Shown here piece after piece: positions 35,508-44,878 of a stretch of 64,000 bases of DNA (its first letter is position 1; every line of letters starts with the position of its first letter). The translations under genes were made by a program, and so were the position numbers. Under the pieces are notes generated by a model. The model searched no databases, was not told the origin of the DNA, and saw nothing but the letters and a program-made list of their open reading frames with translations. This DNA comes from Streptomyces sp. NBC_00258 (GTDB lineage: Bacteria; Actinomycetota; Actinomycetes; Streptomycetales; Streptomycetaceae): the NCBI RefSeq assembly GCF_036182465.1, contig NZ_CP108081.1, positions 3,658,001 to 3,722,000 of the forward strand. The letters run 5' to 3'.

Positions 35508-36428
35508 TTACTTGAGCGCGCCCGCGGTCAGCCCCTGCACCACCTGGCGCTGGAAGATGATGTACGCGGCCAGCACGGGCAGCATCGCCATCACGAGGCC
35601 GGCGAAGAGACCGGACCAGTCACCCTTGTAGCCCTGGCTGACGGCCAGCTGGACGAGGCCCTGGGTGAGAACCTTGTTGTCCGGCTCGGTGTTGAGCACG
35701 GTCGGCAGCATGTACTGGTTCCACTGGCCCAGGAAGTTGAAGATGGTGATGCTGATCAGGCCCGGCTTGGCCATCGGCAGCATCACCTGGAAGAACGTCC
35801 TGGTGTGCGAGGCGCCGTCCACGAAGGCCGCCTCGGCCACCGAGGTCGGCAGCGTGCGGAAGAAGGCCGTCATGAAGAACACGGTGAACGGCAGTGAGTA
35901 GCCGATGTAGACCAGGATCAGTCCGGGCAGCGTGTTCAGCAGCGAGAGGTTCTGCATGACGTAGAACAGCGGGACCAGCGCCAGGATGATCGGGAAGCTC
36001 ATTCCTCCGATGAAGAGGAAGTAGATGAAGCGGTTCCCGGGGAACTCGAAGCGCGCGAGGACATAGGCCGCCATGGAGCCCAGCAGCATGGTGCCGAGGA
36101 GCGAGAACCCCACCACGATGATCGTGTTGAGGAAATAGTCGCTCATGTTCGCTTCGGTCCAGGCGCGCGACCAGTTGTCGAAGTGCAGCGAGTCGGGCAG
36201 CGCCCAGGGCGAGCTGAAGATCTCCTTGTCCGTCTTGAACGAGGTCATCACCGCCCAGAGCAGCGGCAGCACGACCATGAACGCCCAGAGGACGAGCATG
36301 CCGTGCGAGAAGATGTTGAGGGTCCTGCCCTCGGTGGCCTTCTCCCGCGGCCCGGGCGCCGACGTCGTCTTCATGACGGGCGGCCTCTCCTCGGTGGTGT
36401 CGGCGGGAGGCATGTCGGTCGTCTTCAC
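35508..36428 (-). CDS. ngcG: N-acetylglucosamine/chitobiose ABC transporter permease (MalG type)
   Basis: The product has 306 residues; GTG start with GAGGAGG upstream. After a charged 40-residue N-terminus come six membrane helices. The EAAxxDGA loop of CUT1 permeases is present as EAAFVDGASHTRTFFQVMLP, which docks the ATPase. It pairs with NgcF to form the channel. No ATPase gene is present in this operon; Streptomyces CUT1 systems use the shared MsiK ATPase encoded elsewhere. The ngc name follows from its position next to rok7B7 and from the NgcE sequence. Confidence 0.88.
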   Translation of the reverse strand: MKTTDMPPADTTEERPPVMKTTSAPGPREKATEGRTLNIFSHGMLVLWAFMVVLPLLWAVMTSFKTDKEIFSSPWALPDSLHFDNWSRAWTEANMSDYFLNTIIVVGFSLLGTMLLGSMAAYVLARFEFPGNRFIYFLFIGGMSFPIILALVPLFYVMQNLSLLNTLPGLILVYIGYSLPFTVFFMTAFFRTLPTSVAEAAFVDGASHTRTFFQVMLPMAKPGLISITIFNFLGQWNQYMLPTVLNTEPDNKVLTQGLVQLAVSQGYKGDWSGLFAGLVMAMLPVLAAYIIFQRQVVQGLTAGALK

Positions 36429-36465
36429 TCGTGGCCTCCTCGCGGCTCGGTCAGCTCGGTCTGCA

Positions 36466-37395
36466 TCAGTACTCCAGCCGCTCGCGCCGGCCCAGCTTCA
36501 TGACGACGGCCACGAACAGCAGCGTCACGACGAGCAGGGCGACACCGATCGTCGTCGCGTAGGCGGCCTGACCGTCACGGAACGCCTTCTGGTAGACGTA
36601 CAGCGGCAGGACGGTCGTCGAGTAGTCGGGACCGCCGCCGTTCGGGCCGACGGTCATGATCTGCACGACCGCGAAGGCCTCGGCGCCGAGCGCCAGGATG
36701 CCCACATAGGCCCAGCCGGACTGCACGGTGTCCCAGAGAAGCGGCAGGGTGATCTTGAAGAATGTCGTGAGGCGGTTTGCGCCGTCCAGCAGCGCCGCCT
36801 CGTAGTAGTCCTTGGGAATGGAGGCCATTCCCGCGGAGAAGAGCACCACGAAGAAACCGACGGTGCACCAGACGAGTACCGCGAAAACGCACCAGAGGGC
36901 GAGATCGGGGTCACCGAGCCAGTCGGGCTGGACGCTGTCCAACCCGATCGCCTTCAGGGCGGAGTTGATCGCACCGCTGTTGGGGTTGTAGGCGAACTGG
37001 AACAGCAGCGCGACGATGGCGATCGACAGCACCTGCGGAAAGAAGTAGACCACCTTGTAGAAGGCGGAGCCGCGGACACCGGCGATCGCGGCATTCTTTC
37101 GGCGCCGTCCGCCGACATTGAGCATGAAGGCGAAGAACAGCGCCATGGTGAGGGTCACCAACGGCAGCAGCACGACCAGCATCACGCTGTGCTGCATCGA
37201 CTTCCAGAAGACCTCGTCATCGAGCAGTCGCGTGTAGTTCTTGAAGCCCACCATCTTGAACTCGGGGCTCAGACCGCTCCAGTCCGTGAACGAATAGTAG
37301 ATGGACTGGATGAAGGGCCAGATCACGAAGAGGCCGTAGATGGCCAGGGGGGCCGTCAAGAACCCCACGATGAAACGGTATTTGCCGTGTTGCAT
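36466..37395 (-). CDS. ngcF: N-acetylglucosamine/chitobiose ABC transporter permease (MalF type)
   Basis: The product has 309 residues and six membrane helices, beginning MQHGKYRFIVGFLTAPLAIYGLFVIWPFIQSIYYSFTDW (read in pieces), the usual MalF-type opening. The EAA loop is EAALLDGANRLTTFFKITLP. GGA lies very close to the ATG, so the ribosome site is not ideal, though translation probably couples to the upstream ngcE. With NgcG it forms the membrane channel for N-acetylglucosamine and di-N-acetylchitobiose, the breakdown products of chitin. Confidence 0.88.
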   Translation of the reverse strand: MQHGKYRFIVGFLTAPLAIYGLFVIWPFIQSIYYSFTDWSGLSPEFKMVGFKNYTRLLDDEVFWKSMQHSVMLVVLLPLVTLTMALFFAFMLNVGGRRRKNAAIAGVRGSAFYKVVYFFPQVLSIAIVALLFQFAYNPNSGAINSALKAIGLDSVQPDWLGDPDLALWCVFAVLVWCTVGFFVVLFSAGMASIPKDYYEAALLDGANRLTTFFKITLPLLWDTVQSGWAYVGILALGAEAFAVVQIMTVGPNGGGPDYSTTVLPLYVYQKAFRDGQAAYATTIGVALLVVTLLFVAVVMKLGRRERLEY

Positions 37396-37486
37396 TCCTA
37401 CCGACCCGATCTTCCCGCGGGGGCTGCCGTCGACGCCGCACTTCGAGAGCCGGGGCCCCGGTCACCGCCCGGAGCCCCGGCCTCGC

Positions 37487-38935
37487 TCACTGGTGCTTGT
37501 AGTGCTGGATGTTGTCGTCCTTGGCCGCCTCGTCGGCATAGCCCTGGATCTTCTTGATGGCCTCTGCCGGGGTGAGCCGCCCCGCCATCATCTCGCCGAG
37601 GCCGCCGACACCGATCTTCTCCTTCTGCAACGCCACGTACCAGTCTTGGATGCGCGGGTTGACCACGTTGGTGCCCGCCTTCTCCAGGGCCGCGACACCG
37701 GACTTCAGACCCGGCGTCAGCTCGATACCGTCGGTGCCGCCGTTGAACGCGGTCAGCGACTTGACGGACGCGGTGAAGTTCTTCGACGAGGCCTCGCTGA
37801 GCATGATGCGCAGCTGCTCCATGCCGCCGTCCGTGTTCTTGGCCTTGGCGGGGACGATGAAGGGCTCGCCGCCGGACGCCCAGATGGTGCCGAAGGGCAT
37901 CTTGTCCGAGCTGTCGATGCCGCTGGGCGCGTTCACCGCGAGGTCGAAGTCCTTCGGCATGGTCTTCGCCGCCTCGTTCTCCACCCAGGAGCCGTTCGGG
38001 ATGAAGAGCGCCTTGCCCTCGGTCCAGGCCGTCTGGGACTGGATGTGGTCGAGGCCCGGCGTGCCCTTGAGGATGTAGCCCTTCTTGTAGAGCTCGTAGT
38101 ACGCCTCGAAGCAGGTCTTGACCGCGGGGTGCTTCCAGGCGTTCGGCTCCAGGTTGTCGATGGCGTCGAGGACCTCGACGCCCCCGACCTTGGCGATCAT
38201 CGGGTAGAGCGAGAAGGGGATGTAGTACGGGTGCTTGCCCGCGTACGTCCAGCCCGCGATGCCCTGCTTCTTCGCCTTGGCACAGACCGCGAGCATGTCG
38301 TCCCAGGTCTCCGGGTACGTGGCGTCGAGAGACTCCAGCGCCTTCTGGGAGTACCACACGCCGTAGACGGTGTACGCGTAGTACATGATCCAGACCGGGT
38401 CGCCGTCGAACTGGCCCATCTCGACGATGCCGGGGCGCAGGGTGTCCCGTACCTTCTTGGCCGGGTCGTCGACGGACGGCGCGTCCAGCAGCGGGGTGAG
38501 GTCCGAGAGCTGCTTCTTGCCCACGAGGACGCCCATGTCCATCTGCTCGGCACCCGAGTTGTCGATCAGGTCCGGCGGAGTTCCCTGGTTGAAGCGCGGC
38601 TGCAGGACCGACTGGATCTTCTGCGTCGAGGAGAACTTGACTTTGGCCTTGGGGAAATTCTTCTCGTAGATCGCCTTGGCGTCCTCGGCGTACTTCGTGC
38701 CGAAACCACCGTCGAAGATGACGATCTCCAGCGGCGCGCTCTCATTGACGGCGAGGGGGTTCTCCTTGGTCTTCTTGCCCTTGTCGACCTTTTCCTCGCT
38801 GCCGCTGTCACCGCTGGCACAGGCCGACAGGAAACTCATCGTGGGTACGGAAATCAGGCCGAGCGCAGCGGTCCGCTTGATCAGATCGCGGCGGCCGACG
38901 CCCTCACGGTTGTTGTGGGCGGAAGTGGATCCCAT
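37487..38935 (-). CDS. ngcE: N-acetylglucosamine/diacetylchitobiose-binding lipoprotein
   Basis: The product has 482 residues. The ATG at 38935 is preferred over a TTG two codons upstream; GAGGA lies at a fair distance. The leader has a twin arginine (GRRDLIKR, 15-16) and a lipobox (LSAC, Cys39), so it may be exported by Tat and lipid-anchored. The mature part is a CUT1 solute-binding fold matching NgcE of Streptomyces (VYGVWYSQKALESLDATYPETWDDM, PFGTIWASGGEPFIVPAKAKN, read in pieces). It captures N-acetylglucosamine and chitobiose outside the cell for NgcFG. First gene of its operon; a predicted DasR site lies 277 bases upstream. Confidence 0.9.
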   Translation of the reverse strand: MGSTSAHNNREGVGRRDLIKRTAALGLISVPTMSFLSACASGDSGSEEKVDKGKKTKENPLAVNESAPLEIVIFDGGFGTKYAEDAKAIYEKNFPKAKVKFSSTQKIQSVLQPRFNQGTPPDLIDNSGAEQMDMGVLVGKKQLSDLTPLLDAPSVDDPAKKVRDTLRPGIVEMGQFDGDPVWIMYYAYTVYGVWYSQKALESLDATYPETWDDMLAVCAKAKKQGIAGWTYAGKHPYYIPFSLYPMIAKVGGVEVLDAIDNLEPNAWKHPAVKTCFEAYYELYKKGYILKGTPGLDHIQSQTAWTEGKALFIPNGSWVENEAAKTMPKDFDLAVNAPSGIDSSDKMPFGTIWASGGEPFIVPAKAKNTDGGMEQLRIMLSEASSKNFTASVKSLTAFNGGTDGIELTPGLKSGVAALEKAGTNVVNPRIQDWYVALQKEKIGVGGLGEMMAGRLTPAEAIKKIQGYADEAAKDDNIQHYKHQ

Positions 38936-39211
38936 GCTCAAGTCCTCGCCTTCATCAGGACTCAGGCGGTGAACCGGACCCTCCCCGGCACCGCGGTCTG
39001 TACTGCATTACCCGGGGGTCAACCCCCGGACCCCCGGCGGGAAAAGCAGGTCGGACGGCTTGCCCGGCGCTTTCCGCGGGGGGACGTAGAGCTGGATCGT
39101 GCGTGGAATACCGGGATCGGCGGGAATACGCGGCAGTCGCTGATCGCCACGCCCCCTTCTTCTCCCTGGCCTGTGCCTGTCCGCGGCCCGTCGAACGACT
39201 GGGCGGACGCC

Positions 39212-39227
39212 GACAGGTATAGTCCAC
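39212..39227. promoter_or_regulatory. predicted DasR (dre) site upstream of ngcE
   Basis: ACAGGTATAGTCCACT matches the recollected dre consensus ACTGGTCTAGACCACT at 13 of 16 positions. DasR is the GntR-family repressor of chitin/N-acetylglucosamine use in Streptomyces, released by glucosamine-6-phosphate. The match fits the neighbouring ngcEFG genes. Confidence 0.65.
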
Positions 39228-39487
39228 TTCCCGCCAGCGGAGCAAGATCGAATGCACAGTTGGCCGACACTCTTTCCCGAAGTGAGACCTCGCGGAAATA
39301 TCAGCTGCCCGCAGCCTCCGCCGCACAGCGGGTGATCAGGGAACGATCAGCGGTCGAACAGGAAGCCGACAGGTGAGCCCGTGGATGGGCCATCGGGCCG
39401 ACTGTCGTCATTACCCCCGTACGCCACGTTCAACACCCTTGACATCACTGACCACTTGACTCCCTACTGGACCTGCGCAGCGAATTT

Positions 39488-39499
39488 GACAACGTTGTC
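39488..39499. promoter_or_regulatory. LacI-type operator GACAACGTTGTC upstream of GH92 gene
   Basis: A perfect 12-bp palindrome 31 bases before the GH92 start, where it would block transcription or initiation. The same motif occurs three times upstream of the GH92 relic near 45 kb, which links both to one sugar-responsive regulator. Confidence 0.7.
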
Positions 39500-39530
39500 C
39501 AGGCGCACGTGACAGGGAGGGTGCTGGCGC

Positions 39531-42500
39531 ATGCACCACAGATCTCGGCAAGGGTCTCCGCACAGATCTCGGATCAGGGCACGGCACGGATGGGGTTCCA
39601 CGGCGGTGCTCGGAGCGACCGCCTTCGCGCTGGTGGTGGCCTCGCAGGGCGCCGCGGTCGCCCGTCCGGCCGAAGCCGCGGCCGCGGACCGGGAGTTCGG
39701 TTCCTCCTTCGAGGCGGGTGAACCAGCACCCGACTGGCTGAATACAGTCGACACCGCGCCCGATGGTTCGAAGCGTTCGTCGGGTGTCGACGGCGGCTTC
39801 AGCACCGGCATTCCCGGCAATGTGACCGAGCACGTCACGGACGTCGGCGCGAGCGGCGAGAACGCGGGCTCGGGCGAGGTGAAGGAGAACCTCGTCGACG
39901 TCGAGCCCGGCACCAAATGGCTGACCTTCGCGCCCACCGGCTGGGTGGAGTTCGAGCTGGACGCCCCGGTCAAGCTGGTCACGTACGCGCTCACGTCGGC
40001 CAACGACCACGACGAGCGCGACCCTGTCGACTGGACCTTCCAGGGGTCCACGGACGGCAAGGACTGGAAGACCCTCGACACCCGCACCGGCGAGTCCTTC
40101 GGCGAGCGCTTCCAGACGAAGTCGTACGACCTCGCCGAGCCCGCGGAGTACCAGCACTTCCGGCTCGACATCACCAGGAACAACGGCGCTTCGGACGCCC
40201 TGCAACTCGCCGACGTGCAGTTCTCGACGGGCGGCGGCGAGGAGCCGACACCCAAGGACATGCTCTCGCTGGTGGACCGCGGCCCGAGCGGCTCCCCGAC
40301 CGCGAAGTCCGGCGCGGGCTTCACGGGCAAGAAGGCCCTCCGGTACGCGGGCACGCACAAGGCCGACGGCCGCGCCTATTCGTACAACAAGGTCTTCGAC
40401 GTGAACGTGGCCGTGGGCCGCGACACCGAGCTGGCCTACCGGGTCTTCCCGTCCATGGCGGACGGCGACCGGGACTACGACGCCACGAACGTCTCGGTGG
40501 ACCTGGCCTTCACGGACGGCACCCATCTGAGCGACCTGCGCGCCCAGGACCAGCACGGGTTCCCGCTGACGCCTCAGGGACAGGGCGCGTCGAAGGTCCT
40601 GTACGTCAACCAGTGGAACAACGTCGTCTCCCGGATCGGCTCGGTCGCGGCCGGCCGTACGGTCGACCGGATCCTGGTCGCGTACGACTCCCCGAAGGGG
40701 CCCGCGAAGTTCCGCGGCTGGCTGGACGACGTGAACCTGAGCGTGCAGAAGCCCGAGAAGCCCAAGGCACATCTCTCGGACTACGCGTCCACCACGCGCG
40801 GCACCAACTCCAGCGGCGGCTTCTCGCGCGGCAACAACTTCCCGGCGACGGCCGTGCCGCACGGCTTCAACTTCTGGACGCCGGTGACGAACGCCGGTTC
40901 ACTCAGCTGGCTCTACGACTACGCGCGGGCGAACAACGCGGACAATCTGCCGACGATACAGGCGTTCAGCGCGAGTCATGAGCCGAGCCCCTGGATGGGC
41001 GACCGGCAGACCTTCCAGGTGATGCCGTCGGCCGCGTCCGGCACCCCGGAGACGGGCCGCACCGCCCGCGCGCTGCCCTTCAAGCACGAGAACGAGACGG
41101 CACGCCCGTACTACTACGGGGTGCGGTTCGAGAACGGGCTGAAGACGGAGATGGCGCCGACTGACCACGCGGCGGCCATGCGCTTCACCTACCCCGGCGA
41201 CGACACGAGCGTTATCTTCGACAACGTCACCGACCAGGCGGGCCTGACCCTCGACAAGGAGAACGGGACCTTCACGGGCTACTCGGACGTGAAGTCCGGC
41301 CTGTCGACGGGCGCGACCCGCCTCTTCGTGTACGGGGTCTTCGACGCGGAGGTCACCGAGGGCGGCTCCTCCGGTGTGAAGGGCCATCTGCGGTTCAAGG
41401 CGGGCGAGGACCGCACGGTCACGCTCCGCCTGGCCACCTCCCTGATCAGCATCGACCAGGCCAAGGACAACCTCCGTCAGGAGATCCCCGACGGCACGTC
41501 CTTCGACGCGGTCAAGTCGCGCGCCCAGAAGCAGTGGGACAAGATCCTCGGCAAGGTCGAGGTCGAGGGCGCGACACCGGACCAGCTGACGACCCTGTAC
41601 TCCAGCCTCTACCGGCTGTACCTGTACCCCAACTCCGGCTTCGAGAAGGTCGGTTCGAAGTACCAGTACGCCTCGCCGTTCTCGCCGATGCCCGGCCCGG
41701 ACACCCCGACGCACACCGGCGCGAAGATCGTCGACGGCAAGGTGTACGTCAACAACGGCTTCTGGGACACGTATCGGACGACCTGGCCGGCCTACTCGCT
41801 CCTGACGCCCGGTCAGGCGGGTGAGATGGTCGACGGGTTCGTGCAGCAGTACAAGGACGGCGGCTGGACCTCGCGCTGGTCCTCGCCCGGTTACGCGGAC
41901 CTGATGACCGGCACCTCGTCGGACGTGGCGTTCGCGGACGCGTACGTGAAGGGGGTCGACTTCGACGCGAAGTCGGCGTACGACGCGGCGGTCAAGAACG
42001 CCACCGTCGTGCCGCCCTCCTCGGGCGTGGGCCGCAAGGGCATGGCGACCTCGCCGTTCCTCGGCTACACGAGCACCGACACGCACGAGGGTCTGTCGTG
42101 GGCGCTTGAGGGCTACCTCAACGACTACGGCATCTCGAAGATGGGCCAGGCCCTCTACGAGAAGACGGGCGAGAAGCGCTACAAGGAGGAGGCGGAGTAC
42201 TTCCTCAACCGCGCCCAGGACTACGTCAACCTCTTCGACGACAAGGCCGGCTTCTTCCAGGGCCGTGACCAGAAGGGCGACTGGCGGGTCGAGTCGTCCA
42301 AGTTCGACCCGAGGGTGTGGGGTTACGACTACACCGAGACGAACGGCTGGGGTTACGCCTTCACCGCGCCCCAGGACTCCCGCGGCCTCGCCAACCTGTA
42401 CGGCGGTCGCTCCGGGCTCGCGGAGAAGCTCGACACGTACTTCGCGACACCCGAGACCGCCTCGCCCGAGTTCGTCGGCTCGTACGGGGGCGTCATCCAC

Positions 42501-43370
42501 GAGATGACCGAGGCCCGTGACGTACGGATGGGCATGTACGGGCACTCCAACCAGGTCGCCCACCATGTCAACTACATGTACAACGCGGCGAGCCAGCCCT
42601 GGAAGACGCAGAAGAACGTCCGCGAGGTGCTGTCCCGGCTCTACACCGGCAGCGAGATCGGGCAGGGCTACCACGGCGACGAGGACAACGGCGAGCAGTC
42701 GGCCTGGTTCCTCTTCTCCTCGCTCGGCTTCTACCCGCTGGTGATGGGCAGCGGCGAATACGCCGTCGGCTCACCGCTGTTCACCAAGACGACCGTGCAC
42801 CTGGAGAACGGCAAGAAGCTGGTCGTGAAGGCCCCGAAGAACAGCGCGAAGAACGTCTACGTGCAGGGCCTGAAGGTCAACGGCAAGGCGTGGACGAAGA
42901 CTTCGCTTCCACACTCGATCATCTCCCGTGGTGGCGTGCTGGAGTTCGACATGGGGTCGAAGCCGTCCTCGTGGGGCACCGGGAAGAACGCGGCGCCCGT
43001 CTCGATCGCCCAGGACGACAAGGTGCCGTCGCCCCGGAGCGATGTCATCGAGGGCGAGGGCGAGTTGTTCGACAACACCTCGGCGACGAACGCGACCGTC
43101 GAGTCGGTGGATCTGCCGACTGCCGACCGGGCCAAGGCCGTTCAGTACACGCTGACCTCGGCCGAGCGCTCCAAGGCTCCGCAGGGCTGGGTCCTCCAGG
43201 GCTCGTCCGACGGGACCACGTGGAAGGACCTCGACAAGCGGTCCGGCCAGTCCTTCACCTGGGACCGGCAGACACGGGCGTTCTCGGTCAAGGCGCCCGG
43301 GGCGTACACCGAGTACCGCCTGGTCCTCGACGGTGAGGCGACGCTGGCGGAGGTGGAACTGCTGAGCTGA
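39531..43370 (+). CDS. secreted GH92 alpha-mannosidase with accessory sugar-binding domains
   Basis: The 1279-residue exported protein has a basic N-terminus and hydrophobic core (about 20-45, ending ARPAEAAA); the ATG follows GGGAGGG. Residues 55-245 form an F5/8-C-like module (FQGSTDGKDWKTLDTRTGE), followed by a second beta domain to about 410. The GH92 catalytic region (about 415-1135) keeps FNFWTPVTNAGSLSW, NNGFWDTYRTTWPAYSLL and GDEDNGEQSAWFLFSSLGFYP, where the last Glu (1055) is the catalytic acid position. A C-terminal discoidin-like module (about 1165-1279) ends the protein. GH92 enzymes are calcium-dependent exo-alpha-mannosidases acting on N-glycans and yeast mannan. The usual YVDPLIG opening is replaced by YASTTRGTNSSGG, a variant subgroup. 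Regulated by a LacI-type operator. Confidence 0.93.
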   Translation: MHHRSRQGSPHRSRIRARHGWGSTAVLGATAFALVVASQGAAVARPAEAAAADREFGSSFEAGEPAPDWLNTVDTAPDGSKRSSGVDGGFSTGIPGNVTEHVTDVGASGENAGSGEVKENLVDVEPGTKWLTFAPTGWVEFELDAPVKLVTYALTSANDHDERDPVDWTFQGSTDGKDWKTLDTRTGESFGERFQTKSYDLAEPAEYQHFRLDITRNNGASDALQLADVQFSTGGGEEPTPKDMLSLVDRGPSGSPTAKSGAGFTGKKALRYAGTHKADGRAYSYNKVFDVNVAVGRDTELAYRVFPSMADGDRDYDATNVSVDLAFTDGTHLSDLRAQDQHGFPLTPQGQGASKVLYVNQWNNVVSRIGSVAAGRTVDRILVAYDSPKGPAKFRGWLDDVNLSVQKPEKPKAHLSDYASTTRGTNSSGGFSRGNNFPATAVPHGFNFWTPVTNAGSLSWLYDYARANNADNLPTIQAFSASHEPSPWMGDRQTFQVMPSAASGTPETGRTARALPFKHENETARPYYYGVRFENGLKTEMAPTDHAAAMRFTYPGDDTSVIFDNVTDQAGLTLDKENGTFTGYSDVKSGLSTGATRLFVYGVFDAEVTEGGSSGVKGHLRFKAGEDRTVTLRLATSLISIDQAKDNLRQEIPDGTSFDAVKSRAQKQWDKILGKVEVEGATPDQLTTLYSSLYRLYLYPNSGFEKVGSKYQYASPFSPMPGPDTPTHTGAKIVDGKVYVNNGFWDTYRTTWPAYSLLTPGQAGEMVDGFVQQYKDGGWTSRWSSPGYADLMTGTSSDVAFADAYVKGVDFDAKSAYDAAVKNATVVPPSSGVGRKGMATSPFLGYTSTDTHEGLSWALEGYLNDYGISKMGQALYEKTGEKRYKEEAEYFLNRAQDYVNLFDDKAGFFQGRDQKGDWRVESSKFDPRVWGYDYTETNGWGYAFTAPQDSRGLANLYGGRSGLAEKLDTYFATPETASPEFVGSYGGVIHEMTEARDVRMGMYGHSNQVAHHVNYMYNAASQPWKTQKNVREVLSRLYTGSEIGQGYHGDEDNGEQSAWFLFSSLGFYPLVMGSGEYAVGSPLFTKTTVHLENGKKLVVKAPKNSAKNVYVQGLKVNGKAWTKTSLPHSIISRGGVLEFDMGSKPSSWGTGKNAAPVSIAQDDKVPSPRSDVIEGEGELFDNTSATNATVESVDLPTADRAKAVQYTLTSAERSKAPQGWVLQGSSDGTTWKDLDKRSGQSFTWDRQTRAFSVKAPGAYTEYRLVLDGEATLAEVELLS

Positions 43371-43407
43371 CGCACAGCACGGCTCGACAGCACGCGCACG
43401 GCGTACG

Positions 43408-43442
43408 CGGCACCGGTTACGGCAGGACGGTAACCGGTGCCG
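43408..43442. terminator. bidirectional hairpin between GH92 and lipoprotein genes
   Basis: A perfect 13-bp stem (CGGCACCGGTTAC with GTAACCGGTGCCG) and a 9-base loop. It overlaps the last codons of the convergent lipoprotein gene and lies 37 bases after the GH92 stop codon, so it can serve both. Confidence 0.75.
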
Positions 43443-44781
43443 TGTCGTTGGCGGGGTCGGGGTCCCGGCGGTCGGAGTCGGGGGCGTCAGTCACCCGCAC
43501 GCTGCCCTCGCCCGGTCCGCCGAGTCGGAGCGTGAAGTCGAAGGTGCGTGTCCTGCCCGCTTCGAGCCCGCTTCCCACGGAGCAGGAGTACGTGCCCTTG
43601 TCGAGGTCGCAGTAGGGCTCGTAGACGTCCTCGTCGATGGCCTCCATGGGCTGCTTCACCACGGTGGCACTCTCCGGCGGGGTGAACAGCAGTGTCGTGC
43701 TCCCGGGGTTGGCGGGCCCGTTGTTGCGGACCTTCAGGCGCACGGTGTGCTCGCTGCCGCGCTCGCCGCTCACGTCGACGGCGAAGACCTCGAAGTCGGC
43801 GTAGGTGTCCACCTGTACCTCGCTCCACACATCACCGCCGGCGAACGTCGCCTTCAGGTCGGCTGCCTTCGCGGTCGCGGTCGTCAGCCGGGCGCCGTCA
43901 CCGTGGTCGCCGCCCTCGGGCACGACACTGTTCTTCGCGGGGCCCATGTCCAGGGCCCACGCCTGCTGGTGGAACGAGGAGTACATCTCCGTCGTGGCGA
44001 CGTCCAGCGTCAGGTCCGGACGGAGGGTGATCGCCTGGCCGGGCGGTATGCGCAGGTCGGGGAACTCGCACACGGCGACGGAACCCTTCTGGGGCTCCGG
44101 GTAGCGGCAGTTGCCGTACCGGTGCTTGAAACGCAGGCCCGTACCGACGGCGAGTTCGAGGCCGACGCCACGCACGGGCACCTCCCCGGTGTTGCGGACC
44201 ACGACGGGCGTGCCGAGGACGGAGCCGGGTTCGACGTCCTTGAACACCTTCGTCGTCCGCACCTTCACCACGGGCTCGCCGACGACGACCCGGGTGCGGG
44301 CGCTGAGCTTCTTCCCCTTCTGGGTGGTGAAGCTGAAACGGACCGTTCCGCTGTCGCCGGGCCTGCTGCCCGGGGCGGCGTACGGATAGACACGGTCGAT
44401 GTCGGACCAGCTGTTGTAGGCGCCGCTCACCTTGCAGACGACCCGGGTGTCGGTTCCGGCGCACCTGGGGTTCTTCTTGCGGATGTCCGAGATCTTGAGC
44501 CGTACGGCCTGCTCGGACCCGGTGACGTCCACCGTGAGCCGATGGTCCTGCGTTCCGAAGCGGCTCCTGGCCTTCACGTCCTCGGCCTGGACGTGGAAGG
44601 GCACCTTGTTCGTCGGACCGGACTTGTCCCCGGGCGGCCGGAGATAGAACTGGTCCGGCACCGCGATCCACGACTTCTTCGCGGCGCCGACACCGGCGCC
44701 GCACCCCGCGAGTCCACCCAGCAGCATCACCAGTGCCAGACAGACGGCTGCGGGCCGCAGCACTGTCCCTCGCGCGCGCAT
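43417..44781 (-). CDS. putative surface lipoprotein with repeated beta domains
   Basis: The product has 454 residues. The ATG at 44781 follows GGGGGACG; earlier in-frame codons give a hydrophilic start. Lipobox LAGC (Cys27) after a hydrophobic core, so it is anchored outside. The rest looks like three or four immunoglobulin-like or CARDB/DUF11-like beta modules. Examples are TPVVVRNTGEVPVRGVGLEL, HTVRLKVRNNGPANPGSTTL and the closing GEGSVRVTDAPDSDRRDPDPANDTAPV. No catalytic site is seen. Four cysteines in pairs suggest disulfides. Function unknown: an adhesion or scaffold role in the envelope is plausible. Convergent with GH92. Confidence 0.7.
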   Translation of the reverse strand: MRARGTVLRPAAVCLALVMLLGGLAGCGAGVGAAKKSWIAVPDQFYLRPPGDKSGPTNKVPFHVQAEDVKARSRFGTQDHRLTVDVTGSEQAVRLKISDIRKKNPRCAGTDTRVVCKVSGAYNSWSDIDRVYPYAAPGSRPGDSGTVRFSFTTQKGKKLSARTRVVVGEPVVKVRTTKVFKDVEPGSVLGTPVVVRNTGEVPVRGVGLELAVGTGLRFKHRYGNCRYPEPQKGSVAVCEFPDLRIPPGQAITLRPDLTLDVATTEMYSSFHQQAWALDMGPAKNSVVPEGGDHGDGARLTTATAKAADLKATFAGGDVWSEVQVDTYADFEVFAVDVSGERGSEHTVRLKVRNNGPANPGSTTLLFTPPESATVVKQPMEAIDEDVYEPYCDLDKGTYSCSVGSGLEAGRTRTFDFTLRLGGPGEGSVRVTDAPDSDRRDPDPANDTAPVTVLP

Positions 44782-44878
44782 GGCTCGTCCCCCGGGGAGA
44801 TCGTCGGAATCGCACACGCTACCGCCTCCGCCGGTTGGAGCACCGACGGAGGCGGACTGCCTTGCTGGGGAGGACAGT

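Larger units (their letters stand above)
38936..39530. other. 595-base divergent promoter region between ngcE and GH92 gene
   Basis: It holds a DasR-like site (39212-39227), a LacI-type palindrome (39488-39499) near the GH92 start and no supported gene. GC-rich inverted segments near 39010-39030 (ACCCGGGGGT / AACCCCCGG) may fold. Confidence 0.65.

Noticed and set aside
38955..39376. Long open frames through the ngcE-GH92 gap on both strands.
   Set aside because: No ribosome sites or family resemblance, poor codon bias, and the region carries promoter elements.
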